From assembly GCA_902783615.1 (NCBI GenBank), contig CACZRQ010000220.1:1-12694 (forward strand): a DNA stretch of 12,694 bases, written 5' to 3'. Below, one piece after another: positions 1 through 7,042 of this stretch. Position numbers and translations under genes: made by a program. The notes beneath the pieces are model-generated. The model was not told where the DNA came from and ran no database searches. It saw only the letters and a program-made list of their open reading frames with translations. The DNA comes from an uncultured Bacteroidales bacterium. GTDB lineage: Bacteria; Bacteroidota; Bacteroidia; Bacteroidales; Bacteroidaceae. The stretch's first letter is position 1. The number at the start of each line of letters is the position of its first letter.

Positions 1-770
1 CCCTGTGTGCTCTGACCACCAGGCACATACCACACCGAGCCCGTCTTCAAGTCAGTAATCACCGTAGGTTTGTTCTCCGCCTGAGATGCCTGCTCCTTCA
101 ATGCCAGATAACTGGTTTCCACCTCAGAAAACAACCTACCAGCAGCTTCGGTCTGTCCGAACAAACGGCCATAGAACTTCATCCACTCAGCACGACCCAA
201 AGCCGAGGTTTCCATATAGTCGGCACACTCCACAATGGGCACGCCTAACTCTTCCACTCTGCCATAGCCACCACTGTTTTCAAACGGAGAGAGCAGCAGG
301 GCATCAGGCTCCAAGTCGATGATGCGCTCCAGGTCGGGACTCATGGCATCGCCACAGTCCACGATGCTGCCCTGATGCACCCCATCGATGATGAAAGGCA
401 GGTGGATGTATTGGAAGTCGCACACCCCTGCAATCTGCTTGCCAGCCCCCAACTCATTCACCAGTGAACTATGCACCGCCGTATATATCACCGCCTTGCT
501 GACAGGTGTGCGCACCAGTGTGCCTTCTGGCAAGTGGTCAGGCAGCACCTGCTCGCGAGGCACCAGCACATACTCATGCAACTTCCTTGCCTTATTCCAC
601 GGGTCGCGGATGCTCGCCACACTGTAGCCATCATAGTCCACAATCGTAAGCAACTGAGCATACTGGAGGCGCAGGGTATCTCCCTCTGGAGACACCCCAC
701 TCCGCCTATTTCCTTGGCAGCTACAGCACAACAATGCCACAAAGCAGCAATATATCAAGCGATAACACAT
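1..770 (-). CDS. btuF: BtuF-like cobalamin-binding ABC transporter lipoprotein (3' end outside window)
   Basis: Substrate-binding protein of a cobalamin/siderophore-type ABC importer, expected to take B12 from BtuB in the periplasm and hand it to an inner-membrane BtuCD transporter. About 256 codons are visible; the C-terminus lies beyond base 1. The start ATG (768-770) is 8 nt after the btuG stop, so the genes are translationally close. The N-terminus is a short lipoprotein signal with a Cys-rich core ending CCSC-QG (Cys18 the likely lipidated residue). The residues after Cys are basic or neutral, without the acidic run that sends Bacteroidetes lipoproteins to the surface, which fits a periplasmic location. 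The body has the class III binding-protein fold pattern: a region around VICDFQYIHLP-like text (reads GVCDFQYIHLP), a DLERIIDLEPDALLLSP helix-strand, and ECADYMETSALGRAEWMKF, typical of FepB/BtuF-type proteins in this phylum. Substrate is inferred mainly from the riboswitch-controlled btuB-btuG-btuF context; a siderophore substrate is less likely. Confidence 0.88.
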   Translation of the reverse strand, partial: MCYRLIYCCFVALLCCSCQGNRRSGVSPEGDTLRLQYAQLLTIVDYDGYSVASIRDPWNKARKLHEYVLVPREQVLPDHLPEGTLVRTPVSKAVIYTAVHSSLVNELGAGKQIAGVCDFQYIHLPFIIDGVHQGSIVDCGDAMSPDLERIIDLEPDALLLSPFENSGGYGRVEELGVPIVECADYMETSALGRAEWMKFYGRLFGQTEAAGRLFSEVETSYLALKEQASQAENKPTVITDLKTGSVWYVPGGQSTQ

Positions 771-778
771 TGTTTCAA

Positions 779-1954
779 TCACCTCAAAACCGTCATGAAG
801 CAAGGCCCAACGCCCACATCGTACGTCTTCTGGAGCTTGCCATCCATGTCATACTGAGCTACATAGCCATCAGTATCATAAACCGGATAACCATAGTCCA
901 CATTATAAGAAGACACATAAATATGACCACCTTCGGCATCAATCAAGATATTGGCAGGTGCATCCACCTCTTCATTACCCAAGAAAGCTTCGTTCACCAA
1001 ACTCATATCGGTCAACTTATAACTATAGTAGAAATTGGTAGTGCTCCAATCCGCGTTATAAACCGAGTTGATGACATACAGCATGCCCTTGTACACGGTA
1101 AACCAAGTGGCGCTAATCGAAGTGTCAGCCACTTTGTCGTCTGGCTCAATCACGTAGATTGAAGAAGGAGTCATGCCATAGTCGCCCATTGACAGCACGA
1201 AGATACTCATGCCATCGGTGGCGATGCGGGTAGGATTCATGCCCACCTCAATCTTCTTCTCCTCAGCGAAAGTGGTGAGGTTGATCTTCGATACGCTCTT
1301 GCCGTTGACATAGCTGTTCTCCCAGTTCAAGCCATCGGAGTTCACCACATAGAGATAGCCATTCAGAATCACCATCTCCTCAGGATTTGGACCCACCTTC
1401 ACCGACTTGTCTATTTCATTGGTGGAAGGATTGATGCGGATTACCTCGCCACTATAGAGCGATGCATAGACAAAGTTGTCATCTGCCACCACATAGCGAG
1501 GACCGTCATCGAACTTATCTGAAGGAATGGTAATCTGCTTCACGCTTGCCAATGTAAGTTTGTCCACCACCTCGATGGTCTTTGAGCCATACACGGCAAT
1601 GTAAAGCTTGTCCTTAAACACGGCACCATTCTGCACCGTACCACCCAGGCTACGTTCGTTCTTGGCTGCAAACACGCCATTGGCAACCTCCTGCTTCGAG
1701 AAGTTGATGAACGAAAGCGAGCCATCGATACTCTTGCCCTGATTGCCACTGTTAAAAATAAACAGACCCTGCTGGTCGGCCGCCACCGAATAATCGGGTT
1801 CTGGCTCTGGTTCAGGAGCCGGCGTAGGTGTAGGAGTCGGTTCTGGCACAGGTGTTGGTTCAGGTTCATTGTCTTTACTGCAGGCTGCCAGCACAAACGG
1901 CACAGCCACCAATGCGACGAACAGTTTCAGAAATTGTCTTACATTCATTTTCAT
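779..1954 (-). CDS. btuG: BtuG-like surface lipoprotein, vitamin B12-capturing beta-propeller
   Basis: Surface lipoprotein of the YncE/DUF5074 beta-propeller type. In Bacteroides such BtuG proteins sit on BtuB and bind B12 with extreme affinity; that role is transferred here from family and context. About 391 residues from the ATG at 1954. A GTG two codons upstream (1960) is in frame, but the ATG gives a cleaner signal peptide. The lipobox is LAAC with Cys25, followed by SKDNEPEP, an acidic stretch matching the Bacteroidetes surface-export signal. A Pro/Glu/Thr linker (residues 30-53) then separates the anchor from the propeller (about 55-391). The propeller shows repeated blade-like units of the form KLYIAVYGSKTIEVVDK, VYASLYSGEVIRINPST and LYVVNSD. 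It lies 12 nt after btuB and 8 nt before btuF, in one operon under the riboswitch. A generic YncE-like protein is the alternative, but gene order strongly favours BtuG. Confidence 0.88.
   Translation of the reverse strand: MKMNVRQFLKLFVALVAVPFVLAACSKDNEPEPTPVPEPTPTPTPAPEPEPEPDYSVAADQQGLFIFNSGNQGKSIDGSLSFINFSKQEVANGVFAAKNERSLGGTVQNGAVFKDKLYIAVYGSKTIEVVDKLTLASVKQITIPSDKFDDGPRYVVADDNFVYASLYSGEVIRINPSTNEIDKSVKVGPNPEEMVILNGYLYVVNSDGLNWENSYVNGKSVSKINLTTFAEEKKIEVGMNPTRIATDGMSIFVLSMGDYGMTPSSIYVIEPDDKVADTSISATWFTVYKGMLYVINSVYNADWSTTNFYYSYKLTDMSLVNEAFLGNEEVDAPANILIDAEGGHIYVSSYNVDYGYPVYDTDGYVAQYDMDGKLQKTYDVGVGPCFMTVLR
1796..1867 (-). repeat. Low-complexity Pro-Glu/Pro-Thr linker coding repeat in btuG
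   Basis: About 24 codons encode alternating proline with Glu, Thr, Val or Ala (residues 30-53 of the BtuG-like protein). The DNA is a run of imperfect 6-base (two-codon) units such as GGTTCT/GGTGTA read on the plus strand. It links the lipidated N-terminus to the propeller domain and could act as a stiff spacer lifting the domain from the membrane. Short repeats like this can change in copy number between strains. Confidence 0.8.
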
Positions 1955-1966
1955 AATCACTAATAT

Positions 1967-4003
1967 TTAGATTGTTAAACTTAAAGTCACCTTAAATGAG
2001 CGTCCCGGCATGGGGTAGCTCTTCACAATACAATATTGCTTATTTCCCAAGTTTATGCCATCCAAGCGGGCAGCCATCTCGAAGCTCTTGAACTTGAAGG
2101 TTCTATACAGGGCTGCGCCCCATTCGCCATAACCAGGCAGGCGATTTTCGGGCTTGTGGTCTTCCACCGTGTAGCGTGCACTCGACATCGTGGCATGCAA
2201 CACCACATTCACCCAGGGGTTCTCCCACGACACCGAGGCCGAACCCAAGTTCTTGGGAGTATAGACTATCTGGTTTTTGTAATACTTCGATTGGGGGTCG
2301 GTCATGTTGGATGCCAATTGCAGGGTGTAGGCACCATTCAGCAGCAGTCTGTGCCTGCTGTTCAAGGCAATGGAAGCATCCACATTCACGTCAGTACCCC
2401 AGATATCCACCCTGCCCAGATTGATGATGGTCCAGAAGAACATGTTGAAAGGCACTGCCACAATCTTGTCCTTCACCTTATTATAATAGCCATCGGCAGT
2501 GATGTTCACATGCTGCAACCAAGAGTCGGCTTGCTGCAAACTGTAGGTCACCCCCACATTGAACTGGCGGGCAATCTCAGGGTTCACATCCCTGCTACTG
2601 TATCGCGCGAAATAGTTTTCGCTGAAGGTTGCCACACGGAAGATGTCTTTATAAGAGGCTCTGATATAGAAGTCTTGCTGCTCGAAAGGCTTGAACGAGA
2701 GCGACACCGATGGCGACAGTCGGTTGGCACTCTTGGATGACGCTCCGTTTTTGGCACCATTTTGGTAGATGGAACCCAACAATCTGGCCGTCAGCAAGAA
2801 GTGGCTACTCTGGTATTTGGCCGTGAGGGTCTGTAGCACCGTATTTCGATAAGGCCTCACCCCTGCGGTAGTGTTGCTGTTGAAATTGTTGTAGGCATAG
2901 TCGGCGGCATAGGCGAACGCCCAATGGTTGGTAGGCGTAAACATCAGCGTGCCAGATCCGTAATACTCGCGTTGGTAATAATAGTTTGAGAGAATGCCAT
3001 CTGGATATTGGTTACCCTTGTCCTGATAATGGGTATAAGTCCAGTTAAACTTGCCATTCAGTTGCAAGTGCCACAGTGGTCCCAGCAGTGTTTGGTAATG
3101 CAACTGTGCAAAGAAATTCCGATCCGTTTCCTGCTCCCTGCTCACACTATTATATAATATTACGGGGCCAGGCAACTGGCGGAAAGCACTGTAATAATAC
3201 ACTTTGCCTTGCAGCAAGCCTGTTTCCGAAGTGTGCACCTGTACATTGGCTTCAGCTCGATTCGTCTCAATAAAGTTGTTGTTCCGCTTCTCAGTGGTCA
3301 CAAACTTGCCATTCACTAAGCGGAAAGGATAATGGTTATCGGCACGCAGATAATCACCGTATGCAGAGAGGCTTACCCGTTTACCTAACTGTTGGTCATA
3401 TCGCAAATAGGGGTTCAGCAAGCCAAACGAACCAGTCTTCACCTCGGCTTTCATGCGATAAGACTTCTCTGTAAAGTCAGGCACCTCTGTCTGTAGGCGT
3501 AGCACGGCAGCAGAGGCTACCGTCCTGGCAGGCAAGAAGATATCATCGTTATCGCCAATGGTGAGCGAAAGCGATCGGATATTATCCAATGAGAATCGCG
3601 AGAGGTCAATCTGTCCACTCTGTGCATCGGTAATGGTAATGCCATCGTATGCCACAGCCGTATGTTGCGAGCCCAAACTCCTCACAGAGATGGTCTTCAC
3701 GCCCCCTGCGCCACCATAATCCCTCACGTTCACTCCCGAGAATCTTCGCAACGCATCACTCAGGTCGGTCACTCCTTGATACAACAACTGCTTCTGGGTA
3801 ACCAGCTGAGTAGGAGCCGTACTGATTACATTTCGGCTACGCCCTGTGGTACTCACCGTCACTTCGTCGATGAGATGAATCTTATCGGCAATGGTATCAG
3901 TGAGCTGACTCTGCGCCCGCATGGTGACAGGCACAAAGCACAGACAGAGTGTCAAAAGCACACTGCAAGCATATCTATCCGAATGTAAGAGTCTGTTCCT
4001 CAT
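1967..4003 (-). CDS. btuB: TonB-dependent outer-membrane cobalamin receptor (BtuB)
   Basis: Outer-membrane gated channel that imports cobalamin using TonB/proton-motive force. 678 residues. The N-terminus is a signal peptide with likely cleavage after Ala30 (MRA-QS). The mature N-terminus carries a TonB box DEVTV (residues 46-50). A plug domain follows (about 55-170) with TQKQLLYQGVTDLSDALR, GVNVRDYGG and SVRSLGSQHTAVAYDGI, typical of TonB receptors. A 22-strand-type barrel then runs to the C-terminal strand ending SFKVTLSLTI. It lacks the carboxypeptidase-like N-terminal domain and long length of SusC-type glycan receptors, and no SusD neighbour is present. It is the first gene after a cobalamin riboswitch (about 42 nt between aptamer and ATG) and precedes btuG and btuF, so B12 is the best-supported substrate. 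A cobinamide or other corrinoid specialist cannot be excluded. Confidence 0.92.
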   Translation of the reverse strand: MRNRLLHSDRYACSVLLTLCLCFVPVTMRAQSQLTDTIADKIHLIDEVTVSTTGRSRNVISTAPTQLVTQKQLLYQGVTDLSDALRRFSGVNVRDYGGAGGVKTISVRSLGSQHTAVAYDGITITDAQSGQIDLSRFSLDNIRSLSLTIGDNDDIFLPARTVASAAVLRLQTEVPDFTEKSYRMKAEVKTGSFGLLNPYLRYDQQLGKRVSLSAYGDYLRADNHYPFRLVNGKFVTTEKRNNNFIETNRAEANVQVHTSETGLLQGKVYYYSAFRQLPGPVILYNSVSREQETDRNFFAQLHYQTLLGPLWHLQLNGKFNWTYTHYQDKGNQYPDGILSNYYYQREYYGSGTLMFTPTNHWAFAYAADYAYNNFNSNTTAGVRPYRNTVLQTLTAKYQSSHFLLTARLLGSIYQNGAKNGASSKSANRLSPSVSLSFKPFEQQDFYIRASYKDIFRVATFSENYFARYSSRDVNPEIARQFNVGVTYSLQQADSWLQHVNITADGYYNKVKDKIVAVPFNMFFWTIINLGRVDIWGTDVNVDASIALNSRHRLLLNGAYTLQLASNMTDPQSKYYKNQIVYTPKNLGSASVSWENPWVNVVLHATMSSARYTVEDHKPENRLPGYGEWGAALYRTFKFKSFEMAARLDGINLGNKQYCIVKSYPMPGRSFKVTLSLTI

Positions 4004-4045
4004 CGTTGTATCAGATTAGTGCACGTCCTCGAATGCAGTTATCTA

Positions 4046-4220
4046 CCATGCTTTGCAGGTCTTCTGACTTATTCCATGTCTGCGGCCTTCCCACCCCAAG
4101 GGGCAGTGGCAAAGAATCACAGGCACCTATCGGAAATCACAGCAGCGGGACTGTTCGGGATTCTCACCCGATTCCCTTTTCATCCTCCTCCTTCGCAAAA
4201 GGACTAGGAACAAAGCAGGG
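4046..4220 (-). ncRNA. Cobalamin (AdoCbl-type) riboswitch upstream of btuB
   Basis: Read on the minus strand, this leader carries the conserved cobalamin aptamer blocks in the right order. These are AAAAGGGAA then GGTGAGAATCCC, CAGTCCCGCTGCTGTGA, GCCACTG (4110-4104), TGGGAAGGC, and the 3' B12 box AGTCAGAAGACCTGC (about 4069-4055). The ends pair as a P1 helix: CCCTGCTTTG (4220-4211) with CAAAGCATGG (4055-4046), 9 of 10 pairs. No hairpin with a U-run lies between the aptamer and the btuB ATG at 4003, so control is more likely by hiding the translation start than by transcription termination. When cobalamin is bound, btuB-btuG-btuF should be turned down. Confidence 0.93.
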
Positions 4221-4222
4221 GA

Positions 4223-4253
4223 CAAAGTTAGTGCAAGTTGAGAGAAATACAAA
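4223..4253 (-). promoter_or_regulatory. Bacteroidetes-type promoter of the btu operon
   Basis: On the minus strand there is a full match to the primary sigma consensus of Bacteroidetes: TTTG (4253-4250), a 19-nt spacer, then TAACTTTG (4230-4223). Transcription should start near 4219, so the riboswitch P1 helix begins almost at the first transcribed base. Confidence 0.85.
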
Positions 4254-4318
4254 AAGAATTCATTCTTTTTTATTTCCGAAACGCCGCCTAACTTATCTAA
4301 AGATACGGAAAATCGAGA

Positions 4319-4345
4319 GAAAAGCCAAATTTATTTGAGCTTTTC
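4319..4345 (-). terminator. Hairpin after the glnK-amtB-porin operon
   Basis: On the minus strand GAAAAGC (4345-4339) pairs with GCTTTTC (4325-4319). After a one-base bulge, CAAA pairs with TTTG around a TAAA loop. The following bases are only moderately U-rich (TCGATTTTCC). It lies about 55 nt after the stop of the outer-membrane protein gene and before the btu promoter. It is a plausible but imperfect intrinsic terminator. Confidence 0.55.
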
Positions 4346-4400
4346 CGAGACGGAGTAACTGAGATCGATCAGAATCTAATTAGAGTTCGAATAGAATATA

Positions 4401-5117
4401 TTACGGTTGCAGTGTAATGCCAAAAACAAGATAAGCTTTCTGTGAACAGGGATTGCCAACCAATTGTCCGAAAACAGGAATACTGAACGAATCGGTGATA
4501 CGGATTTCCTTTGTGGCAGTCAGAGCAAGATTGGTCACTGCAAAACCTGTTGTTCCGTATGTCTGGGTAGCATAGGGAACTATACCAGCTGTGGCAGTCC
4601 ACTCAACCTTAGCAAAGCGGAAAGGAACACTGGCTTCGAAGTAACTGCTATAGGCTCGTTTGCCTTTATTATTCTCCCCGTCGTTGCCAGCAAAATTAGT
4701 GAACCACTGCAGATTAACCACACCAAAGTCATAGCCTATATTAGCTTCGAAAACATGGTTCGTTTTATGGGCATCATATTTGAAATACCGACCCAGCGGG
4801 TCGCTACCTGTAGAGACCCAATAGTCCGTGATTCCGATGTTAAAACCGCCTATGGTATAACTCAGCGTCAGGTCAATCTCATCGTCATCCTCCGAGTCGG
4901 AAAGCCCCACACTACCCCATGCAGCAATCGACAGTCCTTTATAACTCACGCCCAATGTAGGTTGCAGTGAAACACTTCCCAAGTTCTGACCACGCCAAAT
5001 GTACTGACTGACAATATCTCCACTGATTGTCGCTTCCACTTTGTCTTGCGCCTTTACGGCTGTTGCTCCGAAGAGCAACATAGCCGCAAGGGTAAACAAT
5101 CTCATTACCTTTTTCAT
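4401..5117 (-). CDS. Small outer-membrane beta-barrel protein, TorF/TIGR02001-like
   Basis: 238 residues from the ATG at 5117. An upstream in-frame ATG at 5147 would add ten residues that spoil the signal peptide, so the shorter start is preferred. The signal peptide is cleaved probably after Ala23 (VKA-QD). The mature protein starts with EATISGDIVSQYIWRGQ, the hallmark first strand of the TorF/gcw_chp putative porin family. It continues as alternating amphipathic beta strands rich in Tyr, Trp, Gly and Ser (for example GLSIAAWGSVGLSDS and FEASVPFRFAKVEWTATAG), indicating a barrel of roughly 10-12 strands. An acidic DSEDDDEID turn sits near residue 75. It is 50 nt downstream of amtB on the same strand and probably belongs to the glnK-amtB operon. 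A lone -7-like TAAATTTG (5134-5127) in the gap could be an internal promoter. Its transported substrate is unknown; a nitrogen-related channel role is inferred only from position. Confidence 0.82.
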   Translation of the reverse strand: MKKVMRLFTLAAMLLFGATAVKAQDKVEATISGDIVSQYIWRGQNLGSVSLQPTLGVSYKGLSIAAWGSVGLSDSEDDDEIDLTLSYTIGGFNIGITDYWVSTGSDPLGRYFKYDAHKTNHVFEANIGYDFGVVNLQWFTNFAGNDGENNKGKRAYSSYFEASVPFRFAKVEWTATAGIVPYATQTYGTTGFAVTNLALTATKEIRITDSFSIPVFGQLVGNPCSQKAYLVFGITLQP

Positions 5118-5167
5118 AACAACTAACAAATTTACAAAATAAAACAATAACCGAGAATAGTAATTTC

Positions 5168-6421
5168 TTAATTAAAACAAGACTCACCATGTTCGTAAAT
5201 ATCGAGTCCCTCTTCCTCTATGCGCCTATCAACGCGAAGTCCATGGGTTTTCTTGATGCCATAGAACAACAGGAATCCACAGATGGCAGCCCAAAGGTCG
5301 ATAACCAAGATACCGAACAGTTCGGCTCCAAAGAATCCCCAGCCGTGACCATAGAAAGCTCCGTTACTGACGGAGAGCAGACCCGTCAACAATGTTCCAA
5401 GGATACCACACACGCCATGCACGCTGGAAGCACCAACGGGATCGTCGATATGCAGCTTATGGTCGATGAGCTCGATGGTGAAAACGAGCACTACACCACA
5501 GATCAATCCGATAACCACTGCACCGAAGGGTGATACAAGATCGCAACCTGCCGTGATACCTACCAATCCAGCCAGTACACCATTTAAAGTCAACGAAAGC
5601 GAAGGCTTTCCATATTTGAGCATGGTGACGAACATGGTAGCCACACCACCTGCAGCTGCTGCAAGATTAGTGGTGAGGAAAACATGCGAGATGGCCACAC
5701 GGTTCACTTCTCCACTGGCAGCCAACTGACTTCCAGGGTTAAAGCCAAACCAGCCGAGCCAAAGAATAAAGACACCCAATGCCGCCATCATAAGATTGTG
5801 GCCAGGGATGGCGCGACTTCTACCATCTTTCCCGTATTTGCCGATGCGTGGACCTAACATCAAAGCACCAATCAATGCCAATACGCCACCCACACTATGC
5901 ACGATGGCTGAGCCAGCAAAATCGTGGAACACGTCGCCAAAGGTAGTCATCATAAAGCTATCGACCGCATCATTACAGAGCCAGCCGCCTCCCCATGTCC
6001 AATGACCCTCGATGGGATAGACAAACAGCGAGATGACTGCACTGTAAACCAAGTACATCGAGAACTTCGTACGTTCGGCCATCGCACCACTCACTATGGT
6101 GGCAGAAGTGGCACAAAATACCGTTTCAAAAATCAGAAAGCCCTCTACTGGCAAGTCACCCTTGTAGAAACTCAGGTCACCCCAGTTTGGCGCACCGATA
6201 AAGCCCGCTCCCTCGCTTCCAAACATAAATCCAAAGCCTAACAGGAAGAACAGCAATGAGCCGAACATAAAATCAACGAAGTTCTTCATCAGGATATTCG
6301 CCGTGTTTTTACTTCGTGTAAAACCAGCCTCACACAGCGCAAAGCCCGGTTGCATCCAGAAAACCAACATGGCTGCCAAAAGCATCCATACAGTATCGAG
6401 TGATAATCCTATCTCATTCAT
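5168..6421 (-). CDS. amtB: Ammonium channel AmtB
   Basis: Inner-membrane ammonium/ammonia channel of the Amt/Rh family. 417 residues with about 11 hydrophobic membrane segments and no long cleavable signal, starting MNEIGLSLDTVW. Family landmarks are present: the CEAGF motif of helix 1, a Phe-bearing FETVFCATSATIVSGAMAER segment, HDFAGSAIVH with Asp167 and pore His175, and the second twin histidine His335 in SSVHGVCGILGT. FGFNPGS carries further conserved pore-lining residues. The cytoplasmic tail with RRIEEEGLDIYEHGE (about 400-413) is the conserved region that contacts PII in other AmtB proteins. The PII gene ends 30 nt upstream on the same strand, the classic glnK-amtB pair, so PII should block the channel when nitrogen is plentiful. 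Confidence 0.96.
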   Translation of the reverse strand: MNEIGLSLDTVWMLLAAMLVFWMQPGFALCEAGFTRSKNTANILMKNFVDFMFGSLLFFLLGFGFMFGSEGAGFIGAPNWGDLSFYKGDLPVEGFLIFETVFCATSATIVSGAMAERTKFSMYLVYSAVISLFVYPIEGHWTWGGGWLCNDAVDSFMMTTFGDVFHDFAGSAIVHSVGGVLALIGALMLGPRIGKYGKDGRSRAIPGHNLMMAALGVFILWLGWFGFNPGSQLAASGEVNRVAISHVFLTTNLAAAAGGVATMFVTMLKYGKPSLSLTLNGVLAGLVGITAGCDLVSPFGAVVIGLICGVVLVFTIELIDHKLHIDDPVGASSVHGVCGILGTLLTGLLSVSNGAFYGHGWGFFGAELFGILVIDLWAAICGFLLFYGIKKTHGLRVDRRIEEEGLDIYEHGESCFN

Positions 6422-6451
6422 AATATAGTTGTATTAATTTGTGTTACCTAT

Positions 6452-6799
6452 TTATTTCTTGTCTCTCAAAACAGTGTCACCATGTTCACCTGTGCGAATG
6501 CTCCATGTATCAATCATTTCACTCACAAAGATGCGACCGTCGCCTACCTCACCCGTGTGGGCCACCTTCAGTATCACCTGCACCGTGGGTTCCACAAACT
6601 GGTCACGGCAGATGATGGTCAACGCCACACGCTCTATTACGTCCGTTGAGTATTGAACTCCACGGTAAATTCGCTCTTCACGGCTCTGTCCGATGCCATG
6701 CACATTGTGGTATTCAAACCAATTGATGTCCGACTGCAACAATGCCTCTTTTACATCTTCGAATTTTGTCTTTCGAATGATCGCTTCAATCCTTTTCAT
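6452..6799 (-). CDS. glnK: PII nitrogen regulatory protein (GlnK/GlnB type)
   Basis: Small trimeric nitrogen sensor that binds ATP/ADP and 2-oxoglutarate and gates AmtB. 115 residues from the ATG at 6799 (MKRIEAII). Longer in-frame starts up to 6895 add a non-family extension and lie upstream of or overlap the promoter, so they are rejected. Conserved blocks are the N-terminal MKRIEAIIR strand, the T-loop with IYRGVQY (Tyr50 equivalent to the modifiable Tyr51 of E. coli GlnB), the B-loop TGEVGDGRIFV and the C-loop IRTGE. The T-loop appears one residue shorter than the E. coli protein, reading GIGQSREERIYRG, and B-loop Lys85 and Lys90 are Glu and Arg. It is the first gene of glnK-amtB-porin. 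The symbol glnK is chosen from the amtB linkage; glnB would be equally defensible on sequence. Confidence 0.93.
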   Translation of the reverse strand: MKRIEAIIRKTKFEDVKEALLQSDINWFEYHNVHGIGQSREERIYRGVQYSTDVIERVALTIICRDQFVEPTVQVILKVAHTGEVGDGRIFVSEMIDTWSIRTGEHGDTVLRDKK

Positions 6800-6864
6800 A
6801 CCTTTTACCTTATTAATTAATACTAAAACCCAATGATTGGATAACATTTTATCAATTGACACTG

Positions 6865-6872
6865 CAAAAGTA
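6865..6872 (-). promoter_or_regulatory. -7 element of the glnK-amtB promoter
   Basis: TACTTTTG (6872-6865, minus strand) matches TAnnTTTG, followed by CAG. No TTTG occurs at the -33 distance; that position is inside the fbp terminator hairpin. The missing -33 box suggests an activator may be needed, but no known binding site could be recognised. The leader to the PII start codon would be about 60 nt. Confidence 0.6.
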
Positions 6873-6874
6873 TG

Positions 6875-6908
6875 AAAAAAATATAAGGAACCCATTCGGC
6901 TCCTTATA
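6875..6908 (-). terminator. Intrinsic terminator of fbp
   Basis: On the minus strand an 11-pair stem, TATAAGGAGCC (6908-6898) with GGTTCCTTATA (6892-6882), closes a GAATG loop and is followed by seven U. One pair is G-U in this orientation but would be an A-C mismatch in the plus-strand transcript, so the structure is built for minus-strand RNA. It lies about 135 nt after the fbp stop codon. Confidence 0.85.
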
Positions 6909-7042
6909 CTTTGTTTTATGAAAATGCGTTATCGTGACAATCTGAAAGAAATATCAAAGATTACTGTATCATTATGCACATAATTTACAATGAAAAGCTA
7001 TCAAATTATCAAACCTCAAAAAAAAGTATGGTTACAACTGAA

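Noticed and set aside
734..1162. 142-codon plus-strand frame opposite btuG/btuF
   Set aside because: Antisense to clear coding sequence in both genes and without recognisable protein features.
2036..2740. 234-codon plus-strand frame inside btuB
   Set aside because: It is antisense to a well-supported TonB receptor and shows no domain, signal or family feature; long shadow frames are common opposite biased genes.
1967..4003. SusC-type glycan receptor (polysaccharide utilisation locus)
   Set aside because: Too short, no carboxypeptidase-like N-terminal domain, no SusD partner, and a cobalamin riboswitch upstream.
6800..6895. N-terminal extension of the PII protein
   Set aside because: PII proteins start at MKRIEAII; the extension overlaps the -7 box and the terminator hairpin.
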